This document shows positions 29,101 through 36,872 of a DNA stretch of 64,000 nucleotides, piece after piece (within the stretch, counting starts at the first letter, position 1; each line of letters begins with the position of its first letter). The stretch lies in assembly GCF_024806835.1 (NCBI RefSeq), contig NZ_JANTYU010000001.1, positions 186,001 through 250,000 on the forward strand, written 5' to 3'. The position numbers and the translations under genes were made by a program. The notes beneath the pieces are model-generated. The model was not told where the DNA came from. It searched no databases and saw only the letters and a list, made by a program, of their open reading frames with translations. This DNA comes from Xanthomonas sp. 3793 (GTDB taxonomy: Bacteria > Pseudomonadota > Gammaproteobacteria > Xanthomonadales > Xanthomonadaceae).

Positions 29101-32100
29101 ACAAGCTGCCGGTACCGAGCGCGTTGTCGGCCCCCACCGCAATCGTGCCGGCGTTGAGCGTGGTGCCGCCGCTATAGCTGTTGCTGCCATTGAGCGACAC
29201 GGTGGTGGTGCCGTCTTTGACCAGGCTTCCGGTGCCGCTGATGGTGCCGTTCAAGGCCAGGTCGTTGCTGCCGATCAGCGAGAGCTGGCTGTTCAATTGC
29301 ACGCTATTGCCGACCGCAAGCGCAGTGTTGGCATCCAGTTCGCTAGCGCCACCGACCAACAGTCCGCCCACGCCCAAGGCTGCAGCGTTGCCAAGCACCA
29401 GGCGGCCGGCATCCAGGGTGACCCCGCCACTGAAGGTATTGGCATTGCCCAGGGTCAGTGTTGCCGTGCCCTGCTTGACGAGGCTGCCGGCGCCGCTGAT
29501 CACGCCGTCCAGCGCGATGTCCTGCGTACCGGGCAACGTCAGCGCTCCGTTCAAGGCAAGTGCATTGTCCAACGCCACGGACGTGGTGGCATCGAGCGTC
29601 GTGCCGCCTGCAGCGGTGAGCGTGCCGGTCCCCAATGCCGTGTTGCTGCCGACCACTAACCCGCCCGCTTGCAGCTGCAACCCGCCGCCCCAGCTGTTGT
29701 TGCCTGTGAGCGTGAGCGTCTGCGTACCGCTCTTGATCAGGCTGCCCGCGCCATCGATCACGCCATCGAGCGTGAGCGCCTGGCCGTCGATGCCGAGCGC
29801 ACCATTGAGCGTGACGGCGTTCTGCAGGCTTGCAGCGATCGCGGCACTTAGCAGCGTGCCGTCGGCCGCAATGAGCGCACCGCTACCCAGCGCCGTGTCA
29901 CTGCCGACGATCAGCAACCCCGCATCCAACAGCGTGCCGCCGGCATAGGCATTGTTGCCGGCCAGCGTCAACGCACCGGTGCCCTGCTTGATCAGGCTGC
30001 CGGCTCCGCTCACCGTGCCGGTCAAGCCCAGCGCGTTGTTGCCGGTCAGCGACAGCGCACCGTTCAAGACGACGTCATTGCCCAGCGTCGCTGCGGTGCT
30101 CGCCTGCAACTGGGTGCCGTTGGCAGCGGTCAACGTGCCGCTTCCCAGGGCCGCGCCGCTGTCGATCAGCAATGCACCCGCATTGAGATCCACGCCGCCG
30201 GTAAAGGTGTTTGCGCCGGCCAGCGTCAGTGCGGCAGCGCCGTTTTTCACCAGGCCGCCCGCACCGCTGATGCCTCCATTGAGCACAAGGTCCTGGCTGC
30301 CTCCGAGCGATAGATCGGCATTCAACACCACGTCGTTGGTGAGCACGCGTGCCGCGGTGCCATCGAGCTGACCGCCGGCAACGGTGAGGCTGCCTGTGCC
30401 CAGTGCGGCATCGCTGCCCAATACCAGGCTGCCCGCAGTCAACAGCGTGCCACCGGTGTAGGTGTTGTTTCCGGTCAGGGTCAGGCTGGCGGGGCCGAGT
30501 TTGTCCAGGCTTCCGGCACCGCTGATGCCGCCAGTGAGTGTCAGCGCATTGCTGCCGCCGATGCTGACCAAACCTGTCAGCGCGATGGCATTGGAGAGCG
30601 TGTTCACCGCGAGATTGTCCAGCGTGGTGCCGGCCGCTGCGGTCAATGCGCCCACACCCAGCGCCGTGTCGCTGCCGACCACAAGCTTGCCCGCATTCAG
30701 CGAGGTGCCGCCGGTGTACAGATTGTTGCCGCTGAGGGTCAGATCGCCGCTACCGGTCTTGACCAGGCTGCCGGCACCGCTGATACCGCCGCCCAGCGTC
30801 AGCCCCTGCGCGCCGTTGAGCGTCAACGCGCTGCTATTCAATGCGATGGCGTTGGTCAGCGTGGTAGGCGTCGTGCCCTGCAGGTTGGCGTTGCCGCCGA
30901 GGCTGAGTGCGCCGCTGCCGAGCGCCCCGTTATTGGTCACCTGCAAGGTACCGCCGGCAAGCGTGGTGCCACCGCTGTAAGTGTTCAACCCGCCCAGCGT
31001 GAGCGTGCCGGTGCCGAGCTTGCTCAACGCACCGGTGCCGCTGATCGAACCACTCAAGTTCAGGGCAGTGCCATTGCTGGCCACGCCCAGATTGCCGGTG
31101 AGCGCAATCGCATTGCCCAATGTCGCCGCGGTGCCTGCATCGAGCACGCCGCCGCTGGCGGTCAAGGTACCGGTGCCCAGTGCAGCATTCGAGCCGACTA
31201 CCAGACGCCCGTTGTTTAACGCGGTGCCACCGGTATAGCCGTTGGTACCGGTCAAGGTGAGATCGCCGGCACCGTTCTTGATCAGGCTGCCGCTGCCAGT
31301 GATGGCGCCACCCAGGGTCAGTGCCTGCGCGCCCGTCCACGTCAACGGCCCGACAAGATCGACCGCGTTGTTCACCGCCAGCGATGCGCTGGTGCTGAGA
31401 CTGGCGTTGTCGGTAACACGCAACACCCCGGTGCCCAGCGCCGAGCTATTGCCCAGTTGCAGCGTGCCTGCTGTCAGCGTCGTTGTGCCTGAATAGGTGT
31501 TTGTTCCGCCAAGCGCAAGCGTGCCGAAGCCCGTCTTGGTGATGCCGCCGGTTCCTGCAAGCGCACCGGTCAAGCTGAGTGCACCGCCACTTGTACCCAG
31601 GCTCAGCGTGGTATTGAGTGCAAACGCATTGTTCAAGGTCAACGGTGCGGTGGTGTCCAGCGACCCGCCTGCCGCAGTGACGGTACCGGTTCCGAGCGCG
31701 CCGGAGGTTTCCAGCACCGTGGTGCCCGCGCTCAGCGTGGTGCCGCCGGAATAGGTATTGGCGCCGCCAAGCGTGAGCGTGCCCGTGCCGGTCTTGGTGA
31801 GCGCACCGGCTCCGCTGACAACACCGCCCAGCCGCACGGTATTGGTCCCGCCAATGCCAAGGGTGTTGTTCAACACAAAAGCGTTGGTCAAGTCGAGTGC
31901 GGCACCGGCCAGCAGGCTCCCGCCGGAGGCGGTGACGGTCCCGGTTCCCAATGCAGCGTTATTGCCTGCGGTCAGCGTGCCTCCGCCCAGATTGACGCCG
32001 CCGCTGAAGGTATTGCTGCCGGTGAGGTTCAATCCGCCGGTACCGGCCTTGGTGAGTGCGCCCGTCCCTGTCAGCGTGCTGCCGATCGTCAGCGCATTGG

Positions 32101-33316
32101 TGCCCTGCACGGTCAAACCGCCCGCCGCAAGCGCAATGCCACCGGCCGGAGCCAGCGTCAGCCCGGCAGCGGTGGCTTCGAGCGTGCCGCCGTTGGACGC
32201 GATCGTCGTGCCCAATTGTGCGGGCGTCGCAAATTGCAGCACACCTCCATTGAGCGCGCTGCTGCCAAAGTTGCTCGCGCCGCTCAAGGCCCAGGTGCCG
32301 CTATTGACACGCAGGCTGCCGAAATTGATGTACTGATCGGTGCTTGCCGTGCCGACGCCGGTCACGCCGCTGCCGGTTCCGGTGGCTGAATTTTGCAGGA
32401 TCAGCGTGTTGGTTCCTCCCGCACCGCCATCCACCACGCCGGTGCGGGCAAAGCTCAGCAAGCCGCCTGGGCCAAGCAATTCCAGTCCGAGTCCGCCAGC
32501 ACTGTTGATGCTTCCGCCCGTGACTGCGGTGAAGGTATTGCTACTGTTGGCACCCATCGACACGCTGCCGTTGATGGTGCCGGAGTTGACGAAACTGTTG
32601 CCGGTGGCCGAACTCTGAAAACCGACCCGTCCCTCGATGGTGCCGGTGTTGACCGCATTGACGGTGCCACCGCCACTGACGGCGATCACTGGCGTGTCGG
32701 CACCCAGTAGCGAGAGGTTGAGCAGCGAGCGGCTGGTGATCGTGCCGGCATTATTGATCTGCACGACGCCATTGCTGGCAGAGGTCATTCCCAATGCCAT
32801 TCCATCGAGATTGAGCAGGTTGGCGCCCAGCAACCCGCCAGTGCCGTAGATGGTGCCGCCGACAAGATTATTGGCAACCACCGAGGTCGAGCTTGCGTTG
32901 CCCATGCTGACGCCGGTACTCAATACCGACAGCAGGCCAAGCACGGATGGATCGATGGTGCCGCTGTTGTTGAGCGTGGCATTGGTGCCGCTGAGCGCGA
33001 TGGCGGTACCGCCCAGCAAGCCTGCGGTCATCTGTGTGCCGGCAGCCACGTTGACGGTCAGATTATTCGCGCCACTGGAAAACGCATTACTGGTGACCGG
33101 CAGACCGCTGCAGGTGACGGTCGCGCCGGCGGCAGGCAGTGCGGGCGTGCATGCACCCCAGGCCAATGCGGGAGCGGCGGCCCCCACCGCCAGAACCACC
33201 AGACTCGGCAACGCCCGACGCGTCCCGCCGGGCTTACGTCGACGCCGCACCAGCTCATGCGTCACGACCCAATTGCCGATGGCTGCGTTCCAGACCAGCG
33301 CAAATGCACGATTCAT
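23117..33316 (-). CDS. giant PATR-repeat autotransporter adhesin-like protein
   Basis: This 3399-residue protein starts at ATG 33316 (AGGGGAATCGGA upstream). The N-terminus MNRAFALVWNAAIGNWVVTHEL is an extended signal peptide region (ESPR), followed by a hydrophobic core and cleavage near AWGAC (about 54). The passenger is Gly/Thr/Asn/Leu-rich and repetitive. I count about 24 passenger-associated transport repeats of the type 'GALTKTGTGTLTLGGANTYSGGTTLSAG', interspersed with 'ALGTGTLTAAGG' units, predicting a very long right-handed beta-helix. Two copies of a 550-residue block occur in the middle. The C-terminal 360 residues are linker helix plus beta-barrel (DTTVWITGRSLP onward), ending GWSF. 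Probable role: surface adhesion or aggregation; no enzymatic motif is visible. The convergent neighbour is a subtilisin-type autotransporter. Confidence 0.93.
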   Translation of the reverse strand: MNRAFALVWNAAIGNWVVTHELVRRRRKPGGTRRALPSLVVLAVGAAAPALAWGACTPALPAAGATVTCSGLPVTSNAFSSGANNLTVNVAAGTQMTAGLLGGTAIALSGTNATLNNSGTIDPSVLGLLSVLSTGVSMGNASSTSVVANNLVGGTIYGTGGLLGANLLNLDGMALGMTSASNGVVQINNAGTITSRSLLNLSLLGADTPVIAVSGGGTVNAVNTGTIEGRVGFQSSATGNSFVNSGTINGSVSMGANSSNTFTAVTGGSINSAGGLGLELLGPGGLLSFARTGVVDGGAGGTNTLILQNSATGTGSGVTGVGTASTDQYINFGSLRVNSGTWALSGASNFGSSALNGGVLQFATPAQLGTTIASNGGTLEATAAGLTLAPAGGIALAAGGLTVQGTNALTIGSTLTGTGALTKAGTGGLNLTGSNTFSGGVNLGGGTLTAGNNAALGTGTVTASGGSLLAGAALDLTNAFVLNNTLGIGGTNTVRLGGVVSGAGALTKTGTGTLTLGGANTYSGGTTLSAGTTVLETSGALGTGTVTAAGGSLDTTAPLTLNNAFALNTTLSLGTSGGALSLTGALAGTGGITKTGFGTLALGGTNTYSGTTTLTAGTLQLGNSSALGTGVLRVTDNASLSTSASLAVNNAVDLVGPLTWTGAQALTLGGAITGSGSLIKNGAGDLTLTGTNGYTGGTALNNGRLVVGSNAALGTGTLTASGGVLDAGTAATLGNAIALTGNLGVASNGTALNLSGSISGTGALSKLGTGTLTLGGLNTYSGGTTLAGGTLQVTNNGALGSGALSLGGNANLQGTTPTTLTNAIALNSSALTLNGAQGLTLGGGISGAGSLVKTGSGDLTLSGNNLYTGGTSLNAGKLVVGSDTALGVGALTAAAGTTLDNLAVNTLSNAIALTGLVSIGGSNALTLTGGISGAGSLDKLGPASLTLTGNNTYTGGTLLTAGSLVLGSDAALGTGSLTVAGGQLDGTAARVLTNDVVLNADLSLGGSQDLVLNGGISGAGGLVKNGAAALTLAGANTFTGGVDLNAGALLIDSGAALGSGTLTAANGTQLQASTAATLGNDVVLNGALSLTGNNALGLTGTVSGAGSLIKQGTGALTLAGNNAYAGGTLLDAGLLIVGSDTALGSGALIAADGTLLSAAIAASLQNAVTLNGALGIDGQALTLDGVIDGAGSLIKSGTQTLTLTGNNSWGGGLQLQAGGLVVGSNTALGTGTLTAAGGTTLDATTSVALDNALALNGALTLPGTQDIALDGVISGAGSLVKQGTATLTLGNANTFSGGVTLDAGRLVLGNAAALGVGGLLVGGASELDANTALAVGNSVQLNSQLSLIGSNDLALNGTISGTGSLVKDGTTTVSLNGSNSYSGGTTLNAGTIAVGADNALGTGSLSVTGDSVLSNAIAVALSNGIDLSAALTVDNAADMLASGTISGAGALTKTGLGTLTLSGGNTYTGPLAIQAGTVVASTAASLGNASNVDVAAGASLNLTNGGLINALTGAGGVATDAGATLQLGSGNFAGSLGGGGNLDKVGAGTVNLLGSSVIGGATQVSGGTLDVVGSLGTSALNVLAGGTLTGTGPSGSIGSDVTIGNGGRLALSSGSSLSMGGLTLAPGALMDVSLAAPSNTRLLAVNGNLTLDGTLNVIDIGGFGSGVYRLIDYTGVLTNNGMLFGSIPGSVDISQLALQTAIGQQINLVVTAPGSIVQFWDGVQTTANGSVDGGSGVWGAATNWTGQDGSANSTWQGDFAVFSGTAGSVGVQGAQNIGGLQFASDGYLLSDAGAGTLAVASPLTAIRVDPAATATIDVAIAGIGGVEKLDTGTLVLDAANSYTGGTALSGGTLVLGDAQALGTGALTAAAGTSLDNNQAVALGNAVVVNGALTLVGSNDLSVSGPVSGAGGLIKNGTTALTLDGSNSYAGGTVLNAGTLAVGSNTALGVGSLSVLGNSTLSNAVALALGNGVNLGADLTIASAADLALTGTLSGAGALTKTGLGTLTLSGVNSFSGPVAVQAGVLATSATGNLGAASAVDVAAGAGLSLGSSAALGAVTGQGAVDILGGNTLQLGVNNVGSTFAGSLSGAGNLDKVGTGTLQLTGTSAPGGTTQILGGTLDVDGTLASAGGLSVGAGGSLSGSGVVDAAVTVNDGGRLVVSSGALLTTGSLSMAPNATLDAFLGIPSQTGVLAVNGDLTLDGTLNITDIGGFGTGVYRLIDYTGALTDNGLGIGTLPGTVDPTQLTLQTALAQQINVVVLAPGSNVQFWDGAQTVANGAIDGGSAAWTAGGTNWTAIDGLTNDTWQNSFAVFAGTAGTVAVQGTQGITGMQFVTDGYVLSDGGAGALSANAANTIIRVDPGVTGTIDVAIGGAGALQKLDTGTLVLDAANSYTGGTLLDGGTLVLGDAQALGTGTLTAAAGTSLDSNQALALGNAVVVNGALNLLGSNDLSVSGPVSGAGSLIKNGATTLTLDGNNSYAGGTVLNAGTLAVGSNTALGSGTLSVTGASVLSNAIAAALGNTVNLGAALTVDNPADLTLSGAIGGNGALIKTNTGTLTLDGSNSYTGGTTVSAGTLAGNSGSLQGAIVDNATVAFNQAADGVFSGSITGTGNVVKDGAGALLLNGANGYSGGTTIAAGSLIGDSTSVQGDIVNNAALVFNQTTGGVYAGVVSGTGSLEKAGSGALQLTGANSYAGGTLVSAGSLIGTTTSLQGDVVNNATLVFDQSADGTFTGIVSGAGSVVKQGAGVLTLAGANTYGGGTAIADGTLQGTTTSLQGNILDNGVLVFDQAGDGSFTGNIAGSGALIKDGSGAVTLDGVNGYLGGTTINAGTLIGDTDSLQGTIANNSALVFAQNASGTYAGALSGTGSLLKDGIGTLLVTADSSGFTGPTTITAGTLSVGNPANPGAAIGGPVTVGPGGTLTGSGSIGSLTTTGGTLAIGGTTGTINVGGNATIGPGSTVQVTSGTGGVVTPVTVGGAATLSPGSSLVLVRAADLPLFTEIPVINAAGGLTGQFTNVFSDYAFIDPDVSTSATGLSVSLGRNTVGMVDTVTTPNQQSAAAAVDGLSIDSPVYQAVVRLPDDAQAVATAFASLSGESHASTATAMLDSRFLNSGIGSHLRGDSQDTRIGDTTVWITGRSLPNRVDGDANAVSVRREDNGIMAGAERRIGERSVLGVAVGSQDIESWSREWGDRSDIDGTHVGVYGQADWSAFSLQGAVDYADYSVDGARRVVLPGVLEERLTSQYDATAVTVSLEASWNLRTGNAVYSPFIAADYTHLKTDGFTERGGISGLSVDSAKDEFTTTTLGVRGRWELGQQAALYASAGWRHAFGDRAVQRSAGFIGTGSEFSVQSVTLARNAAIGELGVSLITSPNSRMSLSLQGLSGDGQTAYGGQVTWGWSF
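25780..26860 (-). repeat. internal long repeat, copy nearer the C-terminus
   Basis: This segment of the giant autotransporter gene is matched at a constant offset of 1650 bp (exactly 550 codons) by 27430-28510. Shared landmarks include VQFWDG, YRLIDYTG, KLDTGTLVLDAANSYTGG and VLNAGTLAVGSNTALG. Nucleotide identity is high in places and lower in others, indicating an older tandem duplication with drift. Confidence 0.8.
27430..28510 (-). repeat. internal long repeat, copy nearer the N-terminus
   Basis: Counterpart of 25780-26860 at 1650 bp offset in the same reading frame. Conserved blocks cover two PATR units plus a distinct non-PATR module (GNLTLDGTLNVIDIGGFGSG to DGYLLSDAGAG). The exact borders were judged by eye. 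Confidence 0.8.
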
Positions 33317-34051
33317 TCCGATTCCCCTGATTGACCGCGATAGATCAGCGCACACGCACGTGCGCGCCTTCGATGACGGAGGTGGATATGGCAATCCGAT
33401 GGATTTAGAGAGTGACCCGCTTCAGATGGGTCACTTAAGGATGAGGGTGATTAATACCAATCCCTGGTAAATACGCTGCCAAATTAATAGGCGAATCAAC
33501 TTGATCAAACTGTGCTGAGTATCACTAACTATAAATACATCCATTACACGGCCATAAACTGTCGACTCGTTTACTAGCGCCCGCTTTAAACGGAATGCAA
33601 GCCTCACAAGGCGCGACCCGCAAGGCCTTCTAGCGGGCACTACGGGTAAATCAACTATCTATTTCCGCATGCAGGAGTTGATTGATTTGTCGAGCCCGCC
33701 GCATCGCGCGAACCGATACATGCCAAATTGCGTGACAGCTGATCGAACCCTATAAGCGGGCACGACAAGTTTATTCCGTGCTGCAAAACAATGTGATGAG
33801 CGCAACTGAATTGCCTGAGTCCGCCTGGATCGATAAAACCAATTACCGGTCGACGCCGGGCGGTGCAATGCGATATTTGTATAAGCCAAGGCGTGAGGCG
33901 AGACGCGCGTCGCTTAACACTTAGTGTGGTGTGCTGCTCGCAGACGCGACCGCTTGCGATGGCAGCATGCTCCCGCTCGTCACTCTTCGATGACTTCGAT
34001 TTGTTTCTAGTAGCCCTGCAGTGTGTGATCTTCAACACGGAACCTGACGAC
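33317..34051. other. divergent regulatory region between giant autotransporter and EAL protein
   Basis: This 735-bp stretch is AT-richer than its surroundings. It contains a perfect inverted repeat at 33411-33435 and a small one, TACCA/TGGTA, at 33457-33471. A 196-codon minus-strand frame (33655-34245) overlaps the start of the EAL gene and looks like a shadow. Promoters for both long genes should lie here; none is certain. Confidence 0.45.
33411..33435. promoter_or_regulatory. inverted repeat upstream of giant autotransporter
   Basis: Perfect 8-bp arms AGTGACCC and GGGTCACT are separated by 9 bp, 95 bp upstream of the autotransporter start codon. It could be an operator or a leader-RNA hairpin; the sequence does not tell which. 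Confidence 0.4.
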
Positions 34052-35836
34052 ATGACGCTTGCTTCGGGAGACAAATCACCGGAACGCCAGTTCGACTGGT
34101 CCGGCGTGCCGATCGATCTCGGCGGGATGGAGCCGCTCGAACAGATCGCTCGCCTGCTCTGCCATGCGCTGGTCGCACCGGCAGCGGCATTGACCATTAC
34201 CGAAGCCGGCCGCATGCGTGTGCTCGCATCGCGCGGCATCAGCACCCATCAGGTCGAGCAAGCCATCGTGCTGTGTCAGCGTGCCCCTGCCGCCTCCAAC
34301 GGGGTGACGGAGTTGATCGAACATCCCGCGCTTGAGCCGATCCAACTCGGCGACGCCGCTTTCCCCGGACTGCCTGCACGCTTTATCGCCTGCGTCCCGG
34401 TCGGTGCGCCGCAAGCGGGCATCACCGGCACATTGTGCGTGATCGACACGCGCGAGCGCCGCCTTGCCAGCCAGGAACACCAGCAGCTGCTGATGTTTGC
34501 CAACGTGGCCGCTGCGCAGCTGGAGTTGCAGTTCGGCGCGGGCCGGCGTGAACCACATAGCGGCCTGCTCAATGCGCGTCAGCTGCAATCGGACCTGGAT
34601 GCCCTGGCCTTCGGCAGCCACAGCGTGCCGACCATCGCGGCCTTTATCGAGGTCTACGACACCCAGGCGGCCAATGAGGCACGCCAGGCGCTGGGCATGC
34701 AGCCGCTGGAAGAGCTGATCCGTCATGCCAGCTACGTGCTGACACGCGCCCTGCGTGGCAAGGCCACCGTCTATCACGTCGCCCCGATGCGCTTTGCTTT
34801 TTTTCTGCTGAACTCAGCGCCCGACGAGATGGAAGACCTGTTGCTGGATTTGCGCGACATGCTGCACAAGCCGGTGGATGCCGCCGGTGTGCCGATGTCG
34901 CTGACGTTCCATGCCGGTGTGGTGCGCTTCGCACCGCAACAACCAGACACCAACGATGTGATGCGCAAGGGGCTGGTCTCGCTGGGCGATGCCATCAGCA
35001 ACAATGCGGTGATGTGCTGGTACAGCGCATCGCAGGACGACGCGATCCAGCGCTCGTATCGGCTGGCGCTGGACGCGGAAAAGGCGCTGGATGCCGGCGA
35101 TTTCCGGCTGGTGTTCCAGCCACGCATCGACCTGCAGGATCTGTCGGTGATCGGATTCGAAGCGCTGCTGCGCTGGCGGCATGCCAGCCTGGGCCCGATC
35201 GGCCCGGACGAGTTCATTCCATTGTTCGAAAAGACCGCGCTGATGTGCACGGTCACCAACTGGGTGATCGAAAGCGCATTGCTGCAACTGGCGCAATGGC
35301 GATCGCAAGGCCTGGATTTTTCCATCTCGATCAATCTGTCCTCGCGCGATTTCGGCAACATCAACCTGGCCGCCGATGTGATCAATCGTTGCAAGGACCT
35401 GGCCATCCCCACCAGCCGAATCGAGCTGGAAATCACCGAAGGCCGCTGGTTGCGCAGCAATGTCGAGGCCATTCCGCGGCTACGCGCATTGCGCGACGCT
35501 GGCGTCAGCGTGGCCATCGACGATTTCGGTACCGGCTACAGCAATTTCGGCTACCTCACCGAACTGCCGGTCAATGTGCTCAAGCTGGATCGCTCGCTGG
35601 TCACCGGCATTGCCAGCAAGGCCGGCATGCAGATGCGCGCAGAAGCGGTGGTGCGCCTGGCCAGCGCGCTGGGCTATCGCACCGTTGCCGAGGGCATCGA
35701 GCATGCCGACGAGATTGCGTTGCTGCGCAGCTGGGGCTGCGATGAGGCCCAGGGGTATCTGTTGTCCAAGCCGATTGAGGCGCAACTGGTTGCGACCTAT
35801 GTGCAGGACGCCACCGCGCAGCGACGCCTGCCCTGA
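34052..35836 (+). CDS. c-di-GMP phosphodiesterase: GAF, degenerate GGDEF, EAL
   Basis: This 594-residue protein has three parts. The GAF-like sensor (about 20-165) contains ACVPVGAPQAGITGTLCVID. The GGDEF-like domain (about 180-335) has its catalytic motif replaced (YHVAPMRFAFFL where GGDEF is expected), so cyclase activity is unlikely. The EAL domain (about 345-590) keeps EALLRW, SINLSS, ELEITE, DDFGTGYS, LKLDRS, AEGIEHAD and AQGYLLSKP, the metal and substrate residues expected of an active phosphodiesterase. It should cleave c-di-GMP in the cytoplasm in response to a GAF ligand. The ATG at 34052 (MTLASGDKSPE) is preferred over an upstream in-frame start at 33863 whose sequence is not protein-like. 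Divergence from an adhesin-like gene fits a surface-attachment role (inference). Confidence 0.9.
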   Translation: MTLASGDKSPERQFDWSGVPIDLGGMEPLEQIARLLCHALVAPAAALTITEAGRMRVLASRGISTHQVEQAIVLCQRAPAASNGVTELIEHPALEPIQLGDAAFPGLPARFIACVPVGAPQAGITGTLCVIDTRERRLASQEHQQLLMFANVAAAQLELQFGAGRREPHSGLLNARQLQSDLDALAFGSHSVPTIAAFIEVYDTQAANEARQALGMQPLEELIRHASYVLTRALRGKATVYHVAPMRFAFFLLNSAPDEMEDLLLDLRDMLHKPVDAAGVPMSLTFHAGVVRFAPQQPDTNDVMRKGLVSLGDAISNNAVMCWYSASQDDAIQRSYRLALDAEKALDAGDFRLVFQPRIDLQDLSVIGFEALLRWRHASLGPIGPDEFIPLFEKTALMCTVTNWVIESALLQLAQWRSQGLDFSISINLSSRDFGNINLAADVINRCKDLAIPTSRIELEITEGRWLRSNVEAIPRLRALRDAGVSVAIDDFGTGYSNFGYLTELPVNVLKLDRSLVTGIASKAGMQMRAEAVVRLASALGYRTVAEGIEHADEIALLRSWGCDEAQGYLLSKPIEAQLVATYVQDATAQRRLP

Positions 35837-35951
35837 AGCAATGCCGCGTGGTTGCGCCAGTCCTTTGCCTGCAGGGACCGCCTGCCCGCATGCGGCACCA
35901 GGCGGCTCGAGCGCGTCGCGAGCACGCGCTCGAGCAGCAGCCTGCATCGTT

Positions 35952-36872
35952 TCACGCTTGTGAGAGCGCGTAATCCAGTGCCGCACAAATCGCCGCGACC
36001 TGCGCGGCATTGCACTGCTGCGGCGTTGCGCGCGGGCTGTCCGGATACACCTCGGTGGTGGTGCGATAGCGCGCATCGGTGATGCCGGCGCACAGGCCCA
36101 GGCGTCGTACCGGGTAATTGATCACGCCATGGCCGGTCACCGGCGCACCGATGATCTGCCCCTGCGCATCGGCCGGTGCGATATGGGTGACCCGCTCCAC
36201 TGCCGCGATCACTGCATGTTGAAACGCCGCTTGCGGGTCTTGACTATCGCCCACCAGATAGAACCCGTCCGGAATGCTGCCAGGCACGAACGGCACGCCA
36301 TCGCGCGCCGCCAACGCAGGACGGAACTCGCTTTCATCGCTGTCGGTGGTTTCGTGCAGGTCGATATGCACCAGCATGTTGCCCGCCGTTGCGGCGACCA
36401 GTTGCATCAGGGCCGCCGACTCTGCGGCTGGGCTGTTGGCACGAAATGAGCGGTTCGGATCGACCGCCTCGGCGTTCCAGCGCTGGATACGCTCATAGCC
36501 CCACGGATTGACGCACGGTGCAACCAGCAGGTTGATCCTGCCCGCATAATCGGCAGCACGTTGCTGCAAAAACAGCAGCGCGCCCTGCACGCCACTGGTT
36601 TCGTACCCATGCACGCCGCCGGTCACCAATGCGCACGGCAGCGTGCTGTCCCATACGGCACTGCGCAATGCCAGCAGCGGGTACTGCGCGGGGCCTGCTT
36701 CGATGGTGCCGTAGTGCACGCATTGGTAGCGCTCATCCACGGCCTCGATGAGCCGTACCACCTCCGATGCGTAACTGCGCTGCACTGCCTGGCGCGCGCG
36801 CCATGCACTGCGTTCGCCATCGCCCCACGGCTGGCCAGGCGTACCGATCGGGTAATCGAGATGCGTCGTCAT
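35952..36872 (-). CDS. M14-family metallocarboxypeptidase
   Basis: This 306-residue protein has zinc-carboxypeptidase signatures: GGVHGYETSG, giving the H-x-x-E pair (about residues 88-91), NPWGYERIQRWNAEAVDPNRSF (substrate-binding Asn-Arg region) and LVHIDLHETTDSDES with the third zinc histidine. TTTEVYPDSP near the C-terminus may hold the catalytic glutamate. There is no signal peptide, so it is cytoplasmic. This subgroup includes carboxypeptidases and amidohydrolase-like deacylases, so the substrate is uncertain. The ATG at 36872 (MTTHLDYPIG) is chosen over 36950, which adds an unrelated leader. It converges on the EAL gene. Confidence 0.85.
   Translation of the reverse strand: MTTHLDYPIGTPGQPWGDGERSAWRARQAVQRSYASEVVRLIEAVDERYQCVHYGTIEAGPAQYPLLALRSAVWDSTLPCALVTGGVHGYETSGVQGALLFLQQRAADYAGRINLLVAPCVNPWGYERIQRWNAEAVDPNRSFRANSPAAESAALMQLVAATAGNMLVHIDLHETTDSDESEFRPALAARDGVPFVPGSIPDGFYLVGDSQDPQAAFQHAVIAAVERVTHIAPADAQGQIIGAPVTGHGVINYPVRRLGLCAGITDARYRTTTEVYPDSPRATPQQCNAAQVAAICAALDYALSQA

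Noticed and set aside
25088-29659. 1523-codon open frame on the plus strand, antisense to the giant autotransporter
   Set aside because: It is the mirror of a repetitive GC-rich coding sequence. The translation is Gln/Arg/Ala/His-rich with periodic repeats that track the PATR period, and there is no ribosome-binding site or family.
23117-33316. Repeated units that at first look like a CRISPR array or tandem satellite
   Set aside because: The periodicity is in-frame protein repeats with variable spacing and drift, not identical direct repeats with unique spacers.
33655-34245. 196-codon minus-strand frame upstream of and overlapping the EAL gene
   Set aside because: Its right half is antisense to the GAF domain and its left half lies in AT-rich intergenic DNA. 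No motif or start signal was seen.
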